From: Burkholderiales bacterium
Lineage (GTDB): Bacteria; Pseudomonadota; Gammaproteobacteria; Burkholderiales; Burkholderiaceae_D
Assembly (NCBI GenBank): GCA_947451925.1
Contig: CANGAW010000027.1
Coordinates: 1 to 39,066 of the forward strand
Length of the DNA stretch: 39,066 nucleotides
Direction: 5' to 3'
The notes under the pieces were generated by a model. That model saw only the letters and a list, made by a program, of their open reading frames with translations. It was not told the origin of the DNA and ran no database searches. Position numbers and translations under genes: made by a program. This document shows positions 24,861 through 33,561 of this stretch, in pieces; the first letter of the stretch is position 1, and each line of letters begins with the position of its first letter.

Positions 24861-25680
24861 GATCGCCCTCGCCAACAACGCTGCGCAGCGACACATCGCC
24901 GGCAGCAATGGCCAGCCGGCCGTTTTCAGTATCAAGCAACGGGCAGCCGCGCTCATCAATGCCGGCTGCAATACCGCGATGGCGCTCTTGTCCTGCTTCC
25001 AGAATCCGCACCGCTTGTCCGGCGTAAGCATGCAAAGCCTGCCAGCGTGCCAGGAAAGGGGCGAGTCCGGCCTGATCGAACTGCGGCAGTGCAGTGGCCA
25101 GAGCAGCGGCCAGCGTCGCCAGCAAGGCATTGCGGTCTACAGGCTCGCTGGCCAGCGCAGCAATGGCATGGCCGACTGCCTGCTTGACAGACGGGCTCTG
25201 ATGAATATTGATGCCCACACCAATGACTGCCCACACCGAAGTCTGGGTCCCTTCCTGTTCGCGCACCGCTGCAGTTTCAATCAGAATGCCACCGAGCTTA
25301 TGCCCCTCTTTCAGTAAATCATTAGGCCACTTCAGGTGAACCGGCCAGCCTTGTGCATTCAGCGTTTCAGCCAGCACCACGCCGACTGCCAGAGGCAGGC
25401 CAAGCAGGTGTGTCACAGGTCCGCTAAAGCGCCAGGCCAGCGAAAAACACAAACTGTTTTCAGCCGCGGCCAGCCAGCTGCGGCCGGCACGGCCACGACC
25501 GGCAGTCTGCTCTTGCGCAGCCAGCAGCAGGGCTTGCGACAGATCAGCCAGACGCGCACGCAAGTCGGCATTGGTCGAGCCGGTAGTGGCCACCACTTCA
25601 AGGGGCAAATCGCAGTCAAGCTTCTTGAGCAGCGTGGCAATTTTGGCCGCATTCAGGGACATATTCAGAGCAGAATTCAT
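24844..25680 (-). CDS. birA: Biotin-[acetyl-CoA-carboxylase] ligase without repressor domain
   Basis: Encodes 278 residues. It joins biotin to the carrier protein BCCP through biotinyl-AMP. The catalytic motifs EQTAGRGRAGRSW (biotinyl-AMP loop), LKWPNDLL and KLGGILIE are clear, and the C-terminal SH3-like domain (GIAAGIDERGCPLL) is present. The N-terminal winged-helix DNA-binding domain of the E. coli enzyme is absent, so it cannot act as the bio operon repressor. A second in-frame ATG lies six codons in. Confidence 0.95.
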   Translation of the reverse strand: MNSALNMSLNAAKIATLLKKLDCDLPLEVVATTGSTNADLRARLADLSQALLLAAQEQTAGRGRAGRSWLAAAENSLCFSLAWRFSGPVTHLLGLPLAVGVVLAETLNAQGWPVHLKWPNDLLKEGHKLGGILIETAAVREQEGTQTSVWAVIGVGINIHQSPSVKQAVGHAIAALASEPVDRNALLATLAAALATALPQFDQAGLAPFLARWQALHAYAGQAVRILEAGQERHRGIAAGIDERGCPLLDTENGRLAIAAGDVSLRSVVGEGDHAAAN

Positions 25681-25749
25681 GGCCGGTATTGTATCGGCAT
25701 GGAGCGCGCCCCGGTGACGGCTTGCGCAAACTCCCTTACACTGCCAGCC

Positions 25750-26901
25750 ATGTCAGAGTCTGTTTTAACCCACCCGGCACACAAACCGGCATCGCCGTCC
25801 ACTGTGGCCAAGGCTTCGGCACTGGCGCGCATCGGGCTATTGTTTTATATGCTGCTGGTGGTGTACGCGAGCTGGTATCCGCTATCAGGCTGGCGTGACA
25901 ATGGACTCTTGCCCTGGTCGTATCTGTTTGAGCACATGCCGCGCTACTGGACCCGGTTTGACTTCGCTGCCAATGTGCTGGGCTATATTCCTCTGGGCGC
26001 GCTGGCGGTGCTGGCGCTGTATCCAATGCTGCGCACACTGCCGGCACTGATCCTGACCCTGGTCTGCGGCCTGCTGCTGACCGTCTTAATGGAAGCAGTG
26101 CAGACTTACCTGCCTACCCGTGTGGCAAGTAATCTGGATGTGCTGACCAATACGCTGGGCCTGGCCATTGGTGCAGGGCTGGGCAGCTGGGCCCGCCGCT
26201 ATGTACTCGAACAGAGTCGTTTGCGCATGTTGCGCGACCATTGGTTTTCGGATCAGGCCAGCCGCGGCCTGATCGTGATCGGCCTGTGGCCGCTGGCGCA
26301 AATTTATCCGCAAGCCTATCTGTTCGGCCACGGCCAGGTACTACCCACATTGTCAGCCTGGCTGACGGACTGGCTCGATACGCCCATCGATCTGAGCCAG
26401 CTGTTCTGGAGTGAATACAACGTCAGTGTTGAGCAATACTTGCTGGCGGAAGTCATCATTACCGCCTGCTGCATGACCGGCGCCGTGTTAACGCTGCTGT
26501 GCCAGATGCGCAGCAACGCACCAAAGATTCGGATGGCTTTGCTGCTGGTGTTGTCGGCGCTGGCCGTCAAGGCTATGGCCAGTGCGATTCTGTTCACGCC
26601 GGACAATGCCTTTACCTGGTTTACGCCCAGTGCCGCTGGCGGTTTGCTGATTGGCGCCATCATGCTGGGCGGGCTGTCGTATGCGCCGCCGTTGGCGCAG
26701 CGTCATACGGCGATTTTGTCGCTGCTGGTTTGCTTGCTGGTGCTGAATCTGGCGCCGGCGAATCCCTACTTTTTGTCGACCTTGCAGGATTGGGTGCAGG
26801 GGAAATTTCTCAACTTCAATGGCGCGGCCCAATTTTTGTCGCTGATCTGGCCATTTTTCGCACTCTGGTTTTTAACCCACCGCACCCACCACGAAGCCTG
26901 A
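25750..26901 (+). CDS. VanZ-family polytopic membrane protein
   Basis: About 383 residues from the ATG at 25750; an in-frame ATG at 25699 would add 17 residues, and the frame open to 25336 is birA shadow. The first half shows a VanZ-like pattern: LLVVYASWYPLSGWRD, RFDFAANVLGYIPLGALAVL, a TVLMEAVQTYLPTRVASNLDVLTNTLGLAIGA block with polar residues inside helices. The second half has about six further helices and no recognised domain. VanZ-family proteins act at the envelope, but the role here is unknown. It is divergent from birA. Confidence 0.82.
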   Translation: MSESVLTHPAHKPASPSTVAKASALARIGLLFYMLLVVYASWYPLSGWRDNGLLPWSYLFEHMPRYWTRFDFAANVLGYIPLGALAVLALYPMLRTLPALILTLVCGLLLTVLMEAVQTYLPTRVASNLDVLTNTLGLAIGAGLGSWARRYVLEQSRLRMLRDHWFSDQASRGLIVIGLWPLAQIYPQAYLFGHGQVLPTLSAWLTDWLDTPIDLSQLFWSEYNVSVEQYLLAEVIITACCMTGAVLTLLCQMRSNAPKIRMALLLVLSALAVKAMASAILFTPDNAFTWFTPSAAGGLLIGAIMLGGLSYAPPLAQRHTAILSLLVCLLVLNLAPANPYFLSTLQDWVQGKFLNFNGAAQFLSLIWPFFALWFLTHRTHHEA

Positions 26902-26959
26902 AATACACAGCGGTGCAGTGTATGATTCATTGCTTCCTGCTACCAAAAACGGACCGTGT

Positions 26960-27277
26960 ATGAGCGACCAGGCTTATTTCAAGCACCATGTATTTTTCTG
27001 CCTCAATGAGCGCAACGATGGTCGCGCCTGCTGCGCCAGCCACGATGCCAAGTCGGCGCAGGAACATGCCAAGCAGCGGCTGAAAAAACTCGACATGAAT
27101 GGTCAGGGCAAAATCCGCATCAACAAGGCCGGTTGCCTCGACCGTTGCGATCAAGGTCCGGTGCTGGTGATTTATCCGGAGGGTACCTGGTACACCTATG
27201 TCGACAAGGAAGACATTGATGAAATCGTTGACCAGCATCTGCTCGGCGGCAAAGTCGTTGAACGCCTGAAAATCTGA
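26960..27277 (+). CDS. Thioredoxin-like [2Fe-2S] ferredoxin
   Basis: About 105 residues from the ATG at 26960. It has the NuoE-like thioredoxin-fold ferredoxin layout: FFCLNERNDGRACCA near the N-terminus and AGCLDRCDQGPV in the second half, giving four cluster-ligating Cys in a CX10-11C...CX3C pattern, then VIYPEGTWYTYVDKEDIDEIV. It is probably a soluble cytoplasmic electron carrier. It lies 17 bases upstream of an alpha/beta hydrolase gene, a pairing common in betaproteobacteria. Its partner is unknown. Confidence 0.88.
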   Translation: MSDQAYFKHHVFFCLNERNDGRACCASHDAKSAQEHAKQRLKKLDMNGQGKIRINKAGCLDRCDQGPVLVIYPEGTWYTYVDKEDIDEIVDQHLLGGKVVERLKI

Positions 27278-27294
27278 GCACAGGGTCGACGCGT

Positions 27295-27921
27295 ATGAAT
27301 GCTCAGACACAAACCTTCCTCATTGATGGCGCCGCCGGTGCACTGGAATGCAAACTGGATTTGCCTGCAGAAGCTGCGCCACGCGGCATTGCCTTGGTCG
27401 CCCATCCGCATCCGCTGTATGGTGGCACGATGGATAACAAGGTTGCGCAAACGCTGGCACGGGCCTTTGTTGCCTTAGGCTACGCCAGCGCGCGCATGAA
27501 TTTTCGTGGCGTCGGTGCTTCTGCCGGCAGCCATGATGCGGGCAACGGAGAAACCGACGACATGGCTGTGCTGCATGCTCACATGCTGGCCCGCTATCCG
27601 GGCTTGCCGGTGGCGCTGGCTGGCTTTTCTTTTGGCACCTTTGTGCAGGCCCAGTTGCAGCAACGCTTAAGCGCACAGGGTCAGGCCGCTGAACGACTGG
27701 CCTTGATTGGCTGTGCAGCCGGCAAATGGGCGCTGCCGCCGGTGCCGGCGAACACCATCCTGATTCATGGCGAACAGGACGACACAATCCCACTGACCGA
27801 TGTATTCGAATGGGCCAGGCCGCAAGACCTGCCGGTGATCGTGATTCCCGGTGCGGACCATTTCTTCCACCGCAAGCTGCATCATATAAAAGCCTTGTTA
27901 ACCGAACTCTGGCACCGTTGA
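27295..27921 (+). CDS. Alpha/beta hydrolase
   Basis: Encodes 208 residues. The nucleophile elbow is AGFSFGTFV (Ser), the acid is in IHGEQDDTIPL and the His in GADHFFHRKL. The N-terminal ALVAHPHPLYGGTMDNK and MNFRGVGASAG stretches mark the dienelactone hydrolase-like group of small cytoplasmic hydrolases (YghX/YcjY style). The substrate is not predictable. Start chosen at the ATG at 27295, 17 bases after the ferredoxin stop. Confidence 0.9.
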   Translation: MNAQTQTFLIDGAAGALECKLDLPAEAAPRGIALVAHPHPLYGGTMDNKVAQTLARAFVALGYASARMNFRGVGASAGSHDAGNGETDDMAVLHAHMLARYPGLPVALAGFSFGTFVQAQLQQRLSAQGQAAERLALIGCAAGKWALPPVPANTILIHGEQDDTIPLTDVFEWARPQDLPVIVIPGADHFFHRKLHHIKALLTELWHR

Positions 27922-27936
27922 AAGCGGCAGCGGCGC

Positions 27937-27970
27937 TATAATCAGGCTCGCGCATTTGCTGCGCATTTTT
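27937..27970 (+). promoter_or_regulatory. -10 box and small hairpin before dacC
   Basis: A perfect TATAAT at 27937-27942 lacks a convincing -35 at normal spacing. Just after it, GCGCA-TTTGC-TGCGC (27950-27964) followed by ATTTTT could be a small terminator for the hydrolase gene. Both are tentative. Confidence 0.35.
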
Positions 27971-27987
27971 AACTCATTGCCTCCCAC

Positions 27988-29130
27988 ATGAAGAATTTCC
28001 TCGCAGTCTGCGCGGCGCTGTTATGCGTCTGGTCCGCTTCGGCACAGTCATTGCCCCCTCCAAGCATTGCCGCGCGTTCCTGGCTGCTGCTCGATACCAA
28101 TAGCAATCAGATTCTGGGCTCACAAGACCCTGACATGCGCATTGAACCGGCGTCCTTGACCAAGATCATGACCGCCTATCTGGCGTTTTCCGCGATTAAG
28201 GAAAAACGCTTGGACCTGAATCAATCCATCACCGTCTCAGTCAATGCATGGAAGGTCGATGGCGACAGCTCGAAGATGTTCATTGAGCCCAGCACACCGG
28301 TGCGCGTCAATGATCTGCTATATGGCTTAATCGTGCAGTCGGGAAATGACGCTGCCGTGTCGCTGGCCGAAGCCGTAGCCGGCACCGAAGCCGCCTTTGC
28401 CGTGTTGATGAATCGTGAAGCGCAGCGCATGGGCATGAAATCGACGCGCTTTGCCAATCCGCATGGTCTGCCAAGTCCGGACAATTATTCAACCGCACGC
28501 GATCTGTCGGTGCTGGCTTCGCGACTGATTGCGGACTTCCCGGACCTGTACAAAATTTATTCGACCAAGAGTTTCACTTACAACAAAATCACCCAGCCCA
28601 ATCGCAATCGTCTGTTGTGGCTGGACCCAACGGTTGACGGCATGAAAACCGGCCACACACAGGCCGCCGGTTATTGTCTGATTGCGTCGGCCAAGCGGCC
28701 TAACGGCACGGGCGAGCGCCGTCTGATTTCGGTCGTGCTGGGCACCGATTCGGATGCCGTGCGGGCGCAGGAAAGCCAGAAGTTGCTGAACTGGGGTTTT
28801 CTTAATTTTGATACGGTAAAAATTTATTCGAAAGGCCAGGCCATCCTGACGCCGACGATCTGGAAGGGCTCGCAAAACGACATCAAGCTGGGCTTTAATC
28901 GCGATGTGTATGTGACCCTGCCACGGGGCACCACGGCCAAACTCAAACCGGTGATTGAGCGTCCTGATCCGCTGGTGGCACCCATTACCCAGTTCAGCCG
29001 GGTCGGCACACTGAAAATGATGGCAGACGGTAAAGTCATCAGCGAACAACCGCTGCAAGCGCTGGAGCAAGTCAATCAGGCCACGATTTTCGGCCGGGTG
29101 ATCGACTCCGTGCTGCTGCTGGTTCATTAA
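27988..29130 (+). CDS. dacC: D-alanyl-D-alanine carboxypeptidase (PBP5/6 type)
   Basis: Encodes 380 residues. A signal peptide ends near residue 19 (SASA). The penicillin-binding motifs are complete: Ser56-x-x-Lys59 in SLTKIMT, Ser118-Gly-Asn120, and KTG at 220-222 in MKTGHTQAAGY. The C-terminal domain of PBP5 follows, ending in an amphipathic membrane-binding helix (QATIFGRVIDSVLLLVH). It trims the terminal D-Ala from peptidoglycan pentapeptides in the periplasm. dacC, dacA and dacD cannot be told apart by sequence; the dacC-ybeD-lipB-lipA order is conserved. Confidence 0.94.
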   Translation: MKNFLAVCAALLCVWSASAQSLPPPSIAARSWLLLDTNSNQILGSQDPDMRIEPASLTKIMTAYLAFSAIKEKRLDLNQSITVSVNAWKVDGDSSKMFIEPSTPVRVNDLLYGLIVQSGNDAAVSLAEAVAGTEAAFAVLMNREAQRMGMKSTRFANPHGLPSPDNYSTARDLSVLASRLIADFPDLYKIYSTKSFTYNKITQPNRNRLLWLDPTVDGMKTGHTQAAGYCLIASAKRPNGTGERRLISVVLGTDSDAVRAQESQKLLNWGFLNFDTVKIYSKGQAILTPTIWKGSQNDIKLGFNRDVYVTLPRGTTAKLKPVIERPDPLVAPITQFSRVGTLKMMADGKVISEQPLQALEQVNQATIFGRVIDSVLLLVH

Positions 29131-29151
29131 CCGACTTAAATATTTTTGACG

Positions 29152-29421
29152 ATGACCGAGCCTGCTGAAAGCCTGATTGTCTACCCGAGCGACTTTCCGA
29201 TCAAAATCATGGGGGTCATGCAAGACGCATTTGCGCAAACCATGCAGGAACTGGTCACCACATTCGATCCGGAATTCGATGCCGGCAAAATGGAAATGCG
29301 GCCTTCAGCCAAGGGCACTTATTTGTCACTGACGGTGACGGTGCGCGCCACCAGCCGCGAGCAACTCGACAATCTGTACCGTGCGCTGTCTTCGCACCCC
29401 ATGGTCAAAGTCGTGCTCTGA
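29152..29421 (+). CDS. ybeD: DUF493 family protein YbeD
   Basis: About 89 residues from the ATG at 29152. YbeD/DUF493 proteins have a regulatory ACT-like fold; here [14 protein letters not shown], the central [23 protein letters not shown] strands and [21 protein letters not shown] match. It sits between dacC and lipB, its usual place. Function is not established, though a role next to lipoate synthesis is often suggested from position. Confidence 0.92.
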   Translation: MTEPAESLIVYPSDFPIKIMGVMQDAFAQTMQELVTTFDPEFDAGKMEMRPSAKGTYLSLTVTVRATSREQLDNLYRALSSHPMVKVVL

Positions 29422-29425
29422 TCTG

Positions 29426-30124
29426 ATGAGTACAAGCAGCCCGACTCAGCCGCCGGCAATACAAATTGTTGGGCGCGGTCTGGAAAACTATGACGTGACC
29501 TTCGATGCGATGCGCCGCTTTACCGATGCGCGTACTGCAGATTCACCCGACCAGTTGTGGATTGTCGAACACCCGCCTGTATTTACACTGGGACTGGCTG
29601 CCGACCCGGCGCATATCCTGCATGCCCACACAATCCCGGTGGTACAAACCGACCGCGGTGGCGAAGTGACTTATCACGGACCGGGGCAAGTCGTCATTTA
29701 TCCGCTGTTTGATTTGCGCCGGCAGTCTGGCTCACGCTTGTTGCCGCGTGAGTTCGTCACCCGGATCGAGCAGGCCGTCATCGACACCCTCGCGGCGTAT
29801 AATCTGCAAGGCATCCGACACGCGGGCGCACCCGGGATTTATCTGGCCGACGGCCCGTGGCAGGGCGCCAAAATTGCAGCACTGGGCTTAAAAATCCGCG
29901 GCAGCGGCTGCACTTATCATGGCGTGGCCTTGAATGTGTCCATGGATCTGACGCCTTTTTCGTGGATTAATCCCTGCGGCTATGCCGGTCTGGCCACCGT
30001 GGATATGCAAACGCTGGGCGTACAGGTGCCGCTGGCCGAAGTGCAGCAGACGCTGGCCGCAAATTTGACAGAACAACTGAAAGGACAGGCAGCAGCAAAG
30101 GGCCCCGTAAGCGCAACGCAGTAG
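29426..30124 (+). CDS. lipB: Octanoyl-[acyl carrier protein]:protein transferase LipB
   Basis: About 232 residues from the ATG at 29426, four bases after the ybeD stop. It moves the octanoyl group from ACP to lipoyl domains. Motifs are [31 protein letters not shown], the catalytic Cys in [17 protein letters not shown] and the Lys in [11 protein letters not shown]. It is directly followed by lipA. Confidence 0.96.
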   Translation: MSTSSPTQPPAIQIVGRGLENYDVTFDAMRRFTDARTADSPDQLWIVEHPPVFTLGLAADPAHILHAHTIPVVQTDRGGEVTYHGPGQVVIYPLFDLRRQSGSRLLPREFVTRIEQAVIDTLAAYNLQGIRHAGAPGIYLADGPWQGAKIAALGLKIRGSGCTYHGVALNVSMDLTPFSWINPCGYAGLATVDMQTLGVQVPLAEVQQTLAANLTEQLKGQAAAKGPVSATQ

Positions 30125-30157
30125 CGCATCGCACCCTGGCCCTGCTGCCATACAACC

Positions 30158-31126
30158 ATGGCTTCCAACGATTCCACAGCACCTGCCTATAATCCGGCCG
30201 AGAAGCAAAAAGGCGCCGGCAAAACTTCGCGCATTCCAATCAAAATCATTCCGGCCGAAAGACTGCCCAAGCCGGACTGGATACGCGTCAAAGCCGCGTC
30301 ACCTTCCACCCGCTTCTACGAGATCAAGGACATCCTGCGCGCTAACAAGCTTGTGACCGTTTGCGAAGAGGCGTCTTGCCCGAACATTGGCGAATGCTTT
30401 GGCAAAGGCACCGCCACCTTCATGATCATGGGCGACAAATGCACGCGACGTTGCCCGTTCTGCGATGTCGGCCATGGCCGCCCCGATCCGCTGGATGTCA
30501 ATGAGCCGGACAATCTTGCCCGTACCATTGCTGCCTTGAAGCTCAGCTACGTCGTCATCACTTCGGTTGACCGCGATGATTTGCGCGATGGTGGCGCTGG
30601 CCATTTTGTCGAATGCATACAGAAGGTCAGAGCGCTCTCGCCAGCCACCCGCATCGAAATCCTGACGCCGGATTTCCGCGGCCGCATGGATCGCGCACTG
30701 GAAATTTTGCAGGCTGCACCACCGGACGTGATGAATCACAATCTGGAAACCGTGCCGCGCCTCTACAAGGAAGCCCGCCCGGGGTCGGATTACGACTATT
30801 CGCTCAATCTACTCAAACGCTTCAAGGCCATGCATCCGGATACGCCAACCAAATCCGGCATCATGGTGGGTCTGGGCGAAACCGATGAAGAAATCCTGCA
30901 GGTGATGCGCGACCTGCGTGCGCATGATGTCGACATGCTGACCATTGGCCAGTATTTAATGCCTAGCGGCGAACACTTGCCGGTGCGACGTTATGTGCAT
31001 CCGGATGTGTTCAAAATGTTTGAAGAAGAAGCCTACAAAATGGGCTTTGCGCATGCGGCGGTCGGCGCCATGGTGCGCAGTTCTTATCATGCAGATCAGC
31101 AGGCGCTGGGCGCCGGCGTGGAATGA
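30158..31126 (+). CDS. lipA: Lipoyl synthase
   Basis: Encodes 322 residues. A radical-SAM enzyme that inserts two sulfur atoms into the octanoyl chain. The auxiliary [4Fe-4S] cluster Cys are 69, 74 and 80 ([12 protein letters not shown]), and the radical-SAM CxxxCxxC is at 95, 99 and 102 (CTRRCPFC). The C-terminal RSSYHA Ser, ligand of the auxiliary cluster, is present at 308-309. It ends ten bases before the convergent TlpA-like gene. Confidence 0.97.
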   Translation: MASNDSTAPAYNPAEKQKGAGKTSRIPIKIIPAERLPKPDWIRVKAASPSTRFYEIKDILRANKLVTVCEEASCPNIGECFGKGTATFMIMGDKCTRRCPFCDVGHGRPDPLDVNEPDNLARTIAALKLSYVVITSVDRDDLRDGGAGHFVECIQKVRALSPATRIEILTPDFRGRMDRALEILQAAPPDVMNHNLETVPRLYKEARPGSDYDYSLNLLKRFKAMHPDTPTKSGIMVGLGETDEEILQVMRDLRAHDVDMLTIGQYLMPSGEHLPVRRYVHPDVFKMFEEEAYKMGFAHAAVGAMVRSSYHADQQALGAGVE

Positions 31127-31136
31127 GGGCCAGAGA

Positions 31137-31664
31137 TTAAGCCGCCAGCGCTTCTTCCAGCAGTTGGTGCAAAGCCGGAAACTCCGGCACACCAACATAG
31201 CGCTTCAAAATCATGCCGTTCTTGTCAATCAGGAAGGTGGTCGGCGTCAGCTTCACATCGCCAAAGGCTTTGGCCGCGACGTCGCCCGTATCGAGCGCCA
31301 CCTTGAACGGCAGTTGCTTGGTCTGCGCATAGTTCTGCACATAGGCCGGCGGGTCATAACTCATTGCTACAGCAACAAATTCCAGACCGCGGTCCTGGTA
31401 TTTTTTATACGTTTCCACCATTTGCGGCATCTCGGCAATACAAGTGCTGCAACTGGTTGCCCAAAAATTCACCAGCACGACTTTGCCGCGCAATGAGGCC
31501 GCCGAAATCTGCTCGCCTGTGATGCTGGTAAAGCTGACCACCGGCGCCGGCTCTTTTTTGAATGCAGACAGCGCAAAAAAGGCCAATATGCCAAGCAAAG
31601 CCAACAGGCTCATGCTTTTGATCAGGCTAAGGCCGGTAGGATAACGGGAATGAGAATTAGGCAT
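31137..31664 (-). CDS. TlpA/ResA-like membrane-anchored thioredoxin
   Basis: About 175 residues from the ATG at 31664. An N-terminal hydrophobic anchor (LLALLGILAFFALSAF) places the domain in the periplasm. The redox site is Cys72-x-x-Cys75 in NFWATSCSTCIAEMP, then the cis-Pro region LTPTTFLIDKNG. Ser replaces the common Trp before the first Cys. TlpA/ResA-type proteins reduce apo-cytochrome c or other periplasmic disulfides; the partner is unknown here. Confidence 0.9.
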   Translation of the reverse strand: MPNSHSRYPTGLSLIKSMSLLALLGILAFFALSAFKKEPAPVVSFTSITGEQISAASLRGKVVLVNFWATSCSTCIAEMPQMVETYKKYQDRGLEFVAVAMSYDPPAYVQNYAQTKQLPFKVALDTGDVAAKAFGDVKLTPTTFLIDKNGMILKRYVGVPEFPALHQLLEEALAA

Positions 31665-31727
31665 GGCGTAGGGGCAGCAAACGAAAAGAATGCCGACATT
31701 ATAGTAAGTTCGCGCCCACACTTACAG

Positions 31728-31768
31728 CAAAGATCAAAGCCCCCGTCAAACCGGGCCCCTGACCTTTG
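31728..31768. repeat. Imperfect inverted repeat between dolP and the TlpA-like gene
   Basis: Paired blocks CAAAG/CTTTG, TCA/TGA and CCCG/CGGG are arranged symmetrically around a TCAAAC loop. On the minus strand it lies after the BON lipoprotein gene. Interruptions and lack of a U-run make a terminator call uncertain. Confidence 0.3.
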
Positions 31769-31792
31769 TGTGTTGAGGCAGTGCGCCCGCTT

Positions 31793-32440
31793 TTATTTGC
31801 TGCTGGAGGGCTTGACGACGTAATCTTTGATTTCGTCTTCATTGATATATTCAAACAGCCGGACAATTTTTGTAATGCCGCTGGAAGAATGACGCACGAC
31901 TTCCGTCACCATTTTGGATTCGCGCTGGGTGACCCGACCCATCAGATAGACCACGCCACGATCGGTATGCACCTTGAATGCATTCAGATACAAGCCTTTG
32001 GTGTCGATAATGGCCGCTTTGACTTTGCCGGTAATGAGCGCATCGTTGGAACGAACGTTCAAACCAGTGACAGGACCGATGACCAGATCATTTTCTATCG
32101 ACTTGACAGTTCCGACAGTAGCAACCTGCTTCTCGACGGCCGCTTTCATTTGTTCATCTCTGACTTCGCCGGTCAGCAAAACCTGACGATTAAAACTCGT
32201 CACCGCCACACGACCAAGGTCACCGGTAATTTTGGAGACGCTTGCTTCGGCCTTGAGCACAATAGCGGCATCATCGGCCTGCGCACCAACCGAGCGACGG
32301 TCCGTTGCCGTCATGGCCGTGCCGACGACTGCGCCACCAACCAGAAGCCCGACGCATCCTTGCAGACTGACCGTTACAGCAGCGGATACGGCAAGTAACA
32401 ACAAAGGCCGGCGCAAGCGCGTCATACTATTTTTTTTCAT
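31793..32440 (-). CDS. dolP: Dual BON-domain outer-membrane lipoprotein, DolP-like
   Basis: Encodes 215 residues. The lipobox LQGC is near residue 28 after a signal peptide. Two BON domains follow: about residues 60-120 (AIVLKAEASVSKITGDLGRVAVTSFNRQVLLTGEV) and 128-190 (ALITGKVKAAIIDTKGLYLNAFKVHTDRGVVYLMGRV). DolP (YraP) supports outer-membrane integrity. The start overlaps the diaA-like stop by four bases (ATGA), reproducing the diaA-dolP pair of E. coli. Confidence 0.9.
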   Translation of the reverse strand: MKKNSMTRLRRPLLLLAVSAAVTVSLQGCVGLLVGGAVVGTAMTATDRRSVGAQADDAAIVLKAEASVSKITGDLGRVAVTSFNRQVLLTGEVRDEQMKAAVEKQVATVGTVKSIENDLVIGPVTGLNVRSNDALITGKVKAAIIDTKGLYLNAFKVHTDRGVVYLMGRVTQRESKMVTEVVRHSSSGITKIVRLFEYINEDEIKDYVVKPSSSK

Positions 32441-33030
32441 TCTGCATCCCCTCCAAAAAGTGCGATGTCAATGCCATCGCACAAACAGTGAACCATCAAT
32501 AAATGCATTTCCTGAATACGTAGTACACGATCATGCGGCACGCACAGATGCACATCGGCGTCGCTGAGCATGCGGGCAATGTCACCGCCGCCTTTACCCG
32601 TCAGCGCTACGACACGCATGTCGCGCTCCAGCGCCGCATCAATCGCTGCCAGCACATTGGCTGAATGGCCAGTGGTGCAAAGCGCCAGCAAAATATCGCC
32701 AGCCTGACCGAAGGCCTGCACTTGCCGGGCAAAGACCTGGTCAAAGTCCGGCTCGCTGCCAATTGCGCTCAGAATCGAAGCGTCAGTGCTCAAAGCCAGC
32801 GCCGGCAAGGCCAGCCGCTCACGCTCGAACGAACCAACCAGTTGCGCTGCAAAATACTGGCAAACTGCGGCTGAACCGCCATTGCCGCAGGCAAGGATAC
32901 GATTGCCATTGGAAAGCCCGGCAAACATCAGCGCCACGGCTTGTGAAATGGGCTGGGCCAGCGAAGTGGCTGCTTGAGTGTTGAGTTCGGCGCCTTCCTG
33001 AAAGTGGCCGAGGATGCGTTGCTTGATCAT
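32437..33030 (-). CDS. diaA: SIS-domain protein, DiaA / phosphoheptose isomerase family
   Basis: Encodes 197 residues with a single SIS domain: GNRILACGNGGSAAVCQYFAAQLVG (phosphosugar-binding loop), LSTDASILSAIGSEPDFDQVF, LLALCTTGHSANVLAAI and LRIQEMHLLMVHCLCDGID. The family contains GmhA (sedoheptulose-7-phosphate isomerase) and DiaA (DnaA-binding replication initiator factor). The yraN-diaA-dolP context favours DiaA, but sequence alone does not exclude an isomerase role. Ser replaces Gly in the first strand turn before NGNR. Confidence 0.85.
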   Translation of the reverse strand: MIKQRILGHFQEGAELNTQAATSLAQPISQAVALMFAGLSNGNRILACGNGGSAAVCQYFAAQLVGSFERERLALPALALSTDASILSAIGSEPDFDQVFARQVQAFGQAGDILLALCTTGHSANVLAAIDAALERDMRVVALTGKGGGDIARMLSDADVHLCVPHDRVLRIQEMHLLMVHCLCDGIDIALFGGDAE

Positions 33031-33096
33031 GTGATGCAGATTATAGGGCTTATGGGGGCGTTTAAAAAAGAAAGGATTTGTAAGCAGTTAAAAGCG

Positions 33097-33468
33097 TCAG
33101 AGACTGAGAATATTCTTTAACCATTGAATGTCTTGTCCATCTATGGCCAGCAGATCGAAACGGCACGCCGGCGGCGATGCATAGGCTTGCAAATAATGTT
33201 GCGCAGTGCGCCAAAGCCGGCCCTGCTTTGCTGGGGTGACGCTGGCCGCAGCACCACCAAAATGCTGACTGCTGCGCTGCCGCACTTCGACAAAAACCAG
33301 CGTCAGGCGTTCGCGCAGAATCAGATCGATCTCGCCCCAGCGGCAAGCATAATTTTTCTCGATCAGCAGCAAACCCTGATGCTGCAAAAATACCAATGCC
33401 TGCGCTTCGCCTGCTGCACCGCGCGAGCGGGCGGTGCTTTGCTTAGATAACGGCGGGCGATTACTCAT
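33097..33468 (-). CDS. yraN: YraN/UPF0102 endonuclease-like protein
   Basis: About 123 residues from the ATG at 33468. The frame is open upstream to 33555, but the MSNRPP start is better. UPF0102 proteins have a restriction endonuclease-like fold. Here the active-site-like pattern is WGEIDLILRERLTLVFVEVRQR, where the usual EVK lysine is Arg. Also present are GAAGEAQALVFL and KQGRLWRTAQHYL. Its function is not settled. It is divergent from rsmI, as in many proteobacteria. Confidence 0.9.
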   Translation of the reverse strand: MSNRPPLSKQSTARSRGAAGEAQALVFLQHQGLLLIEKNYACRWGEIDLILRERLTLVFVEVRQRSSQHFGGAAASVTPAKQGRLWRTAQHYLQAYASPPACRFDLLAIDGQDIQWLKNILSL

Positions 33469-33561
33469 GACGCGCGGCAGCCGGGCGGCGTTCTGTACAA
33501 TAAGGCAAAGGCTTGCACGCACCGATTGCAACCACCCTGCATTTTTCCATTTCACCTCCCG

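Noticed and set aside
24861..25130. N-terminal extension of CoaX
   Set aside because: It overlaps birA in another frame and is not needed for the CoaX fold, which begins at MLLLIDAGNTRIKW.
25336..25749. N-terminal extension of the VanZ-like protein into birA
   Set aside because: The extra residues are the antisense of conserved BirA catalytic motifs and have no membrane segment; the start at 25750 is more sensible.
31766..32398. Plus-strand frame of 210 aa over the BON lipoprotein gene
   Set aside because: The minus-strand frame has a lipobox and two clear BON domains, and the plus-strand frame shows no domain.
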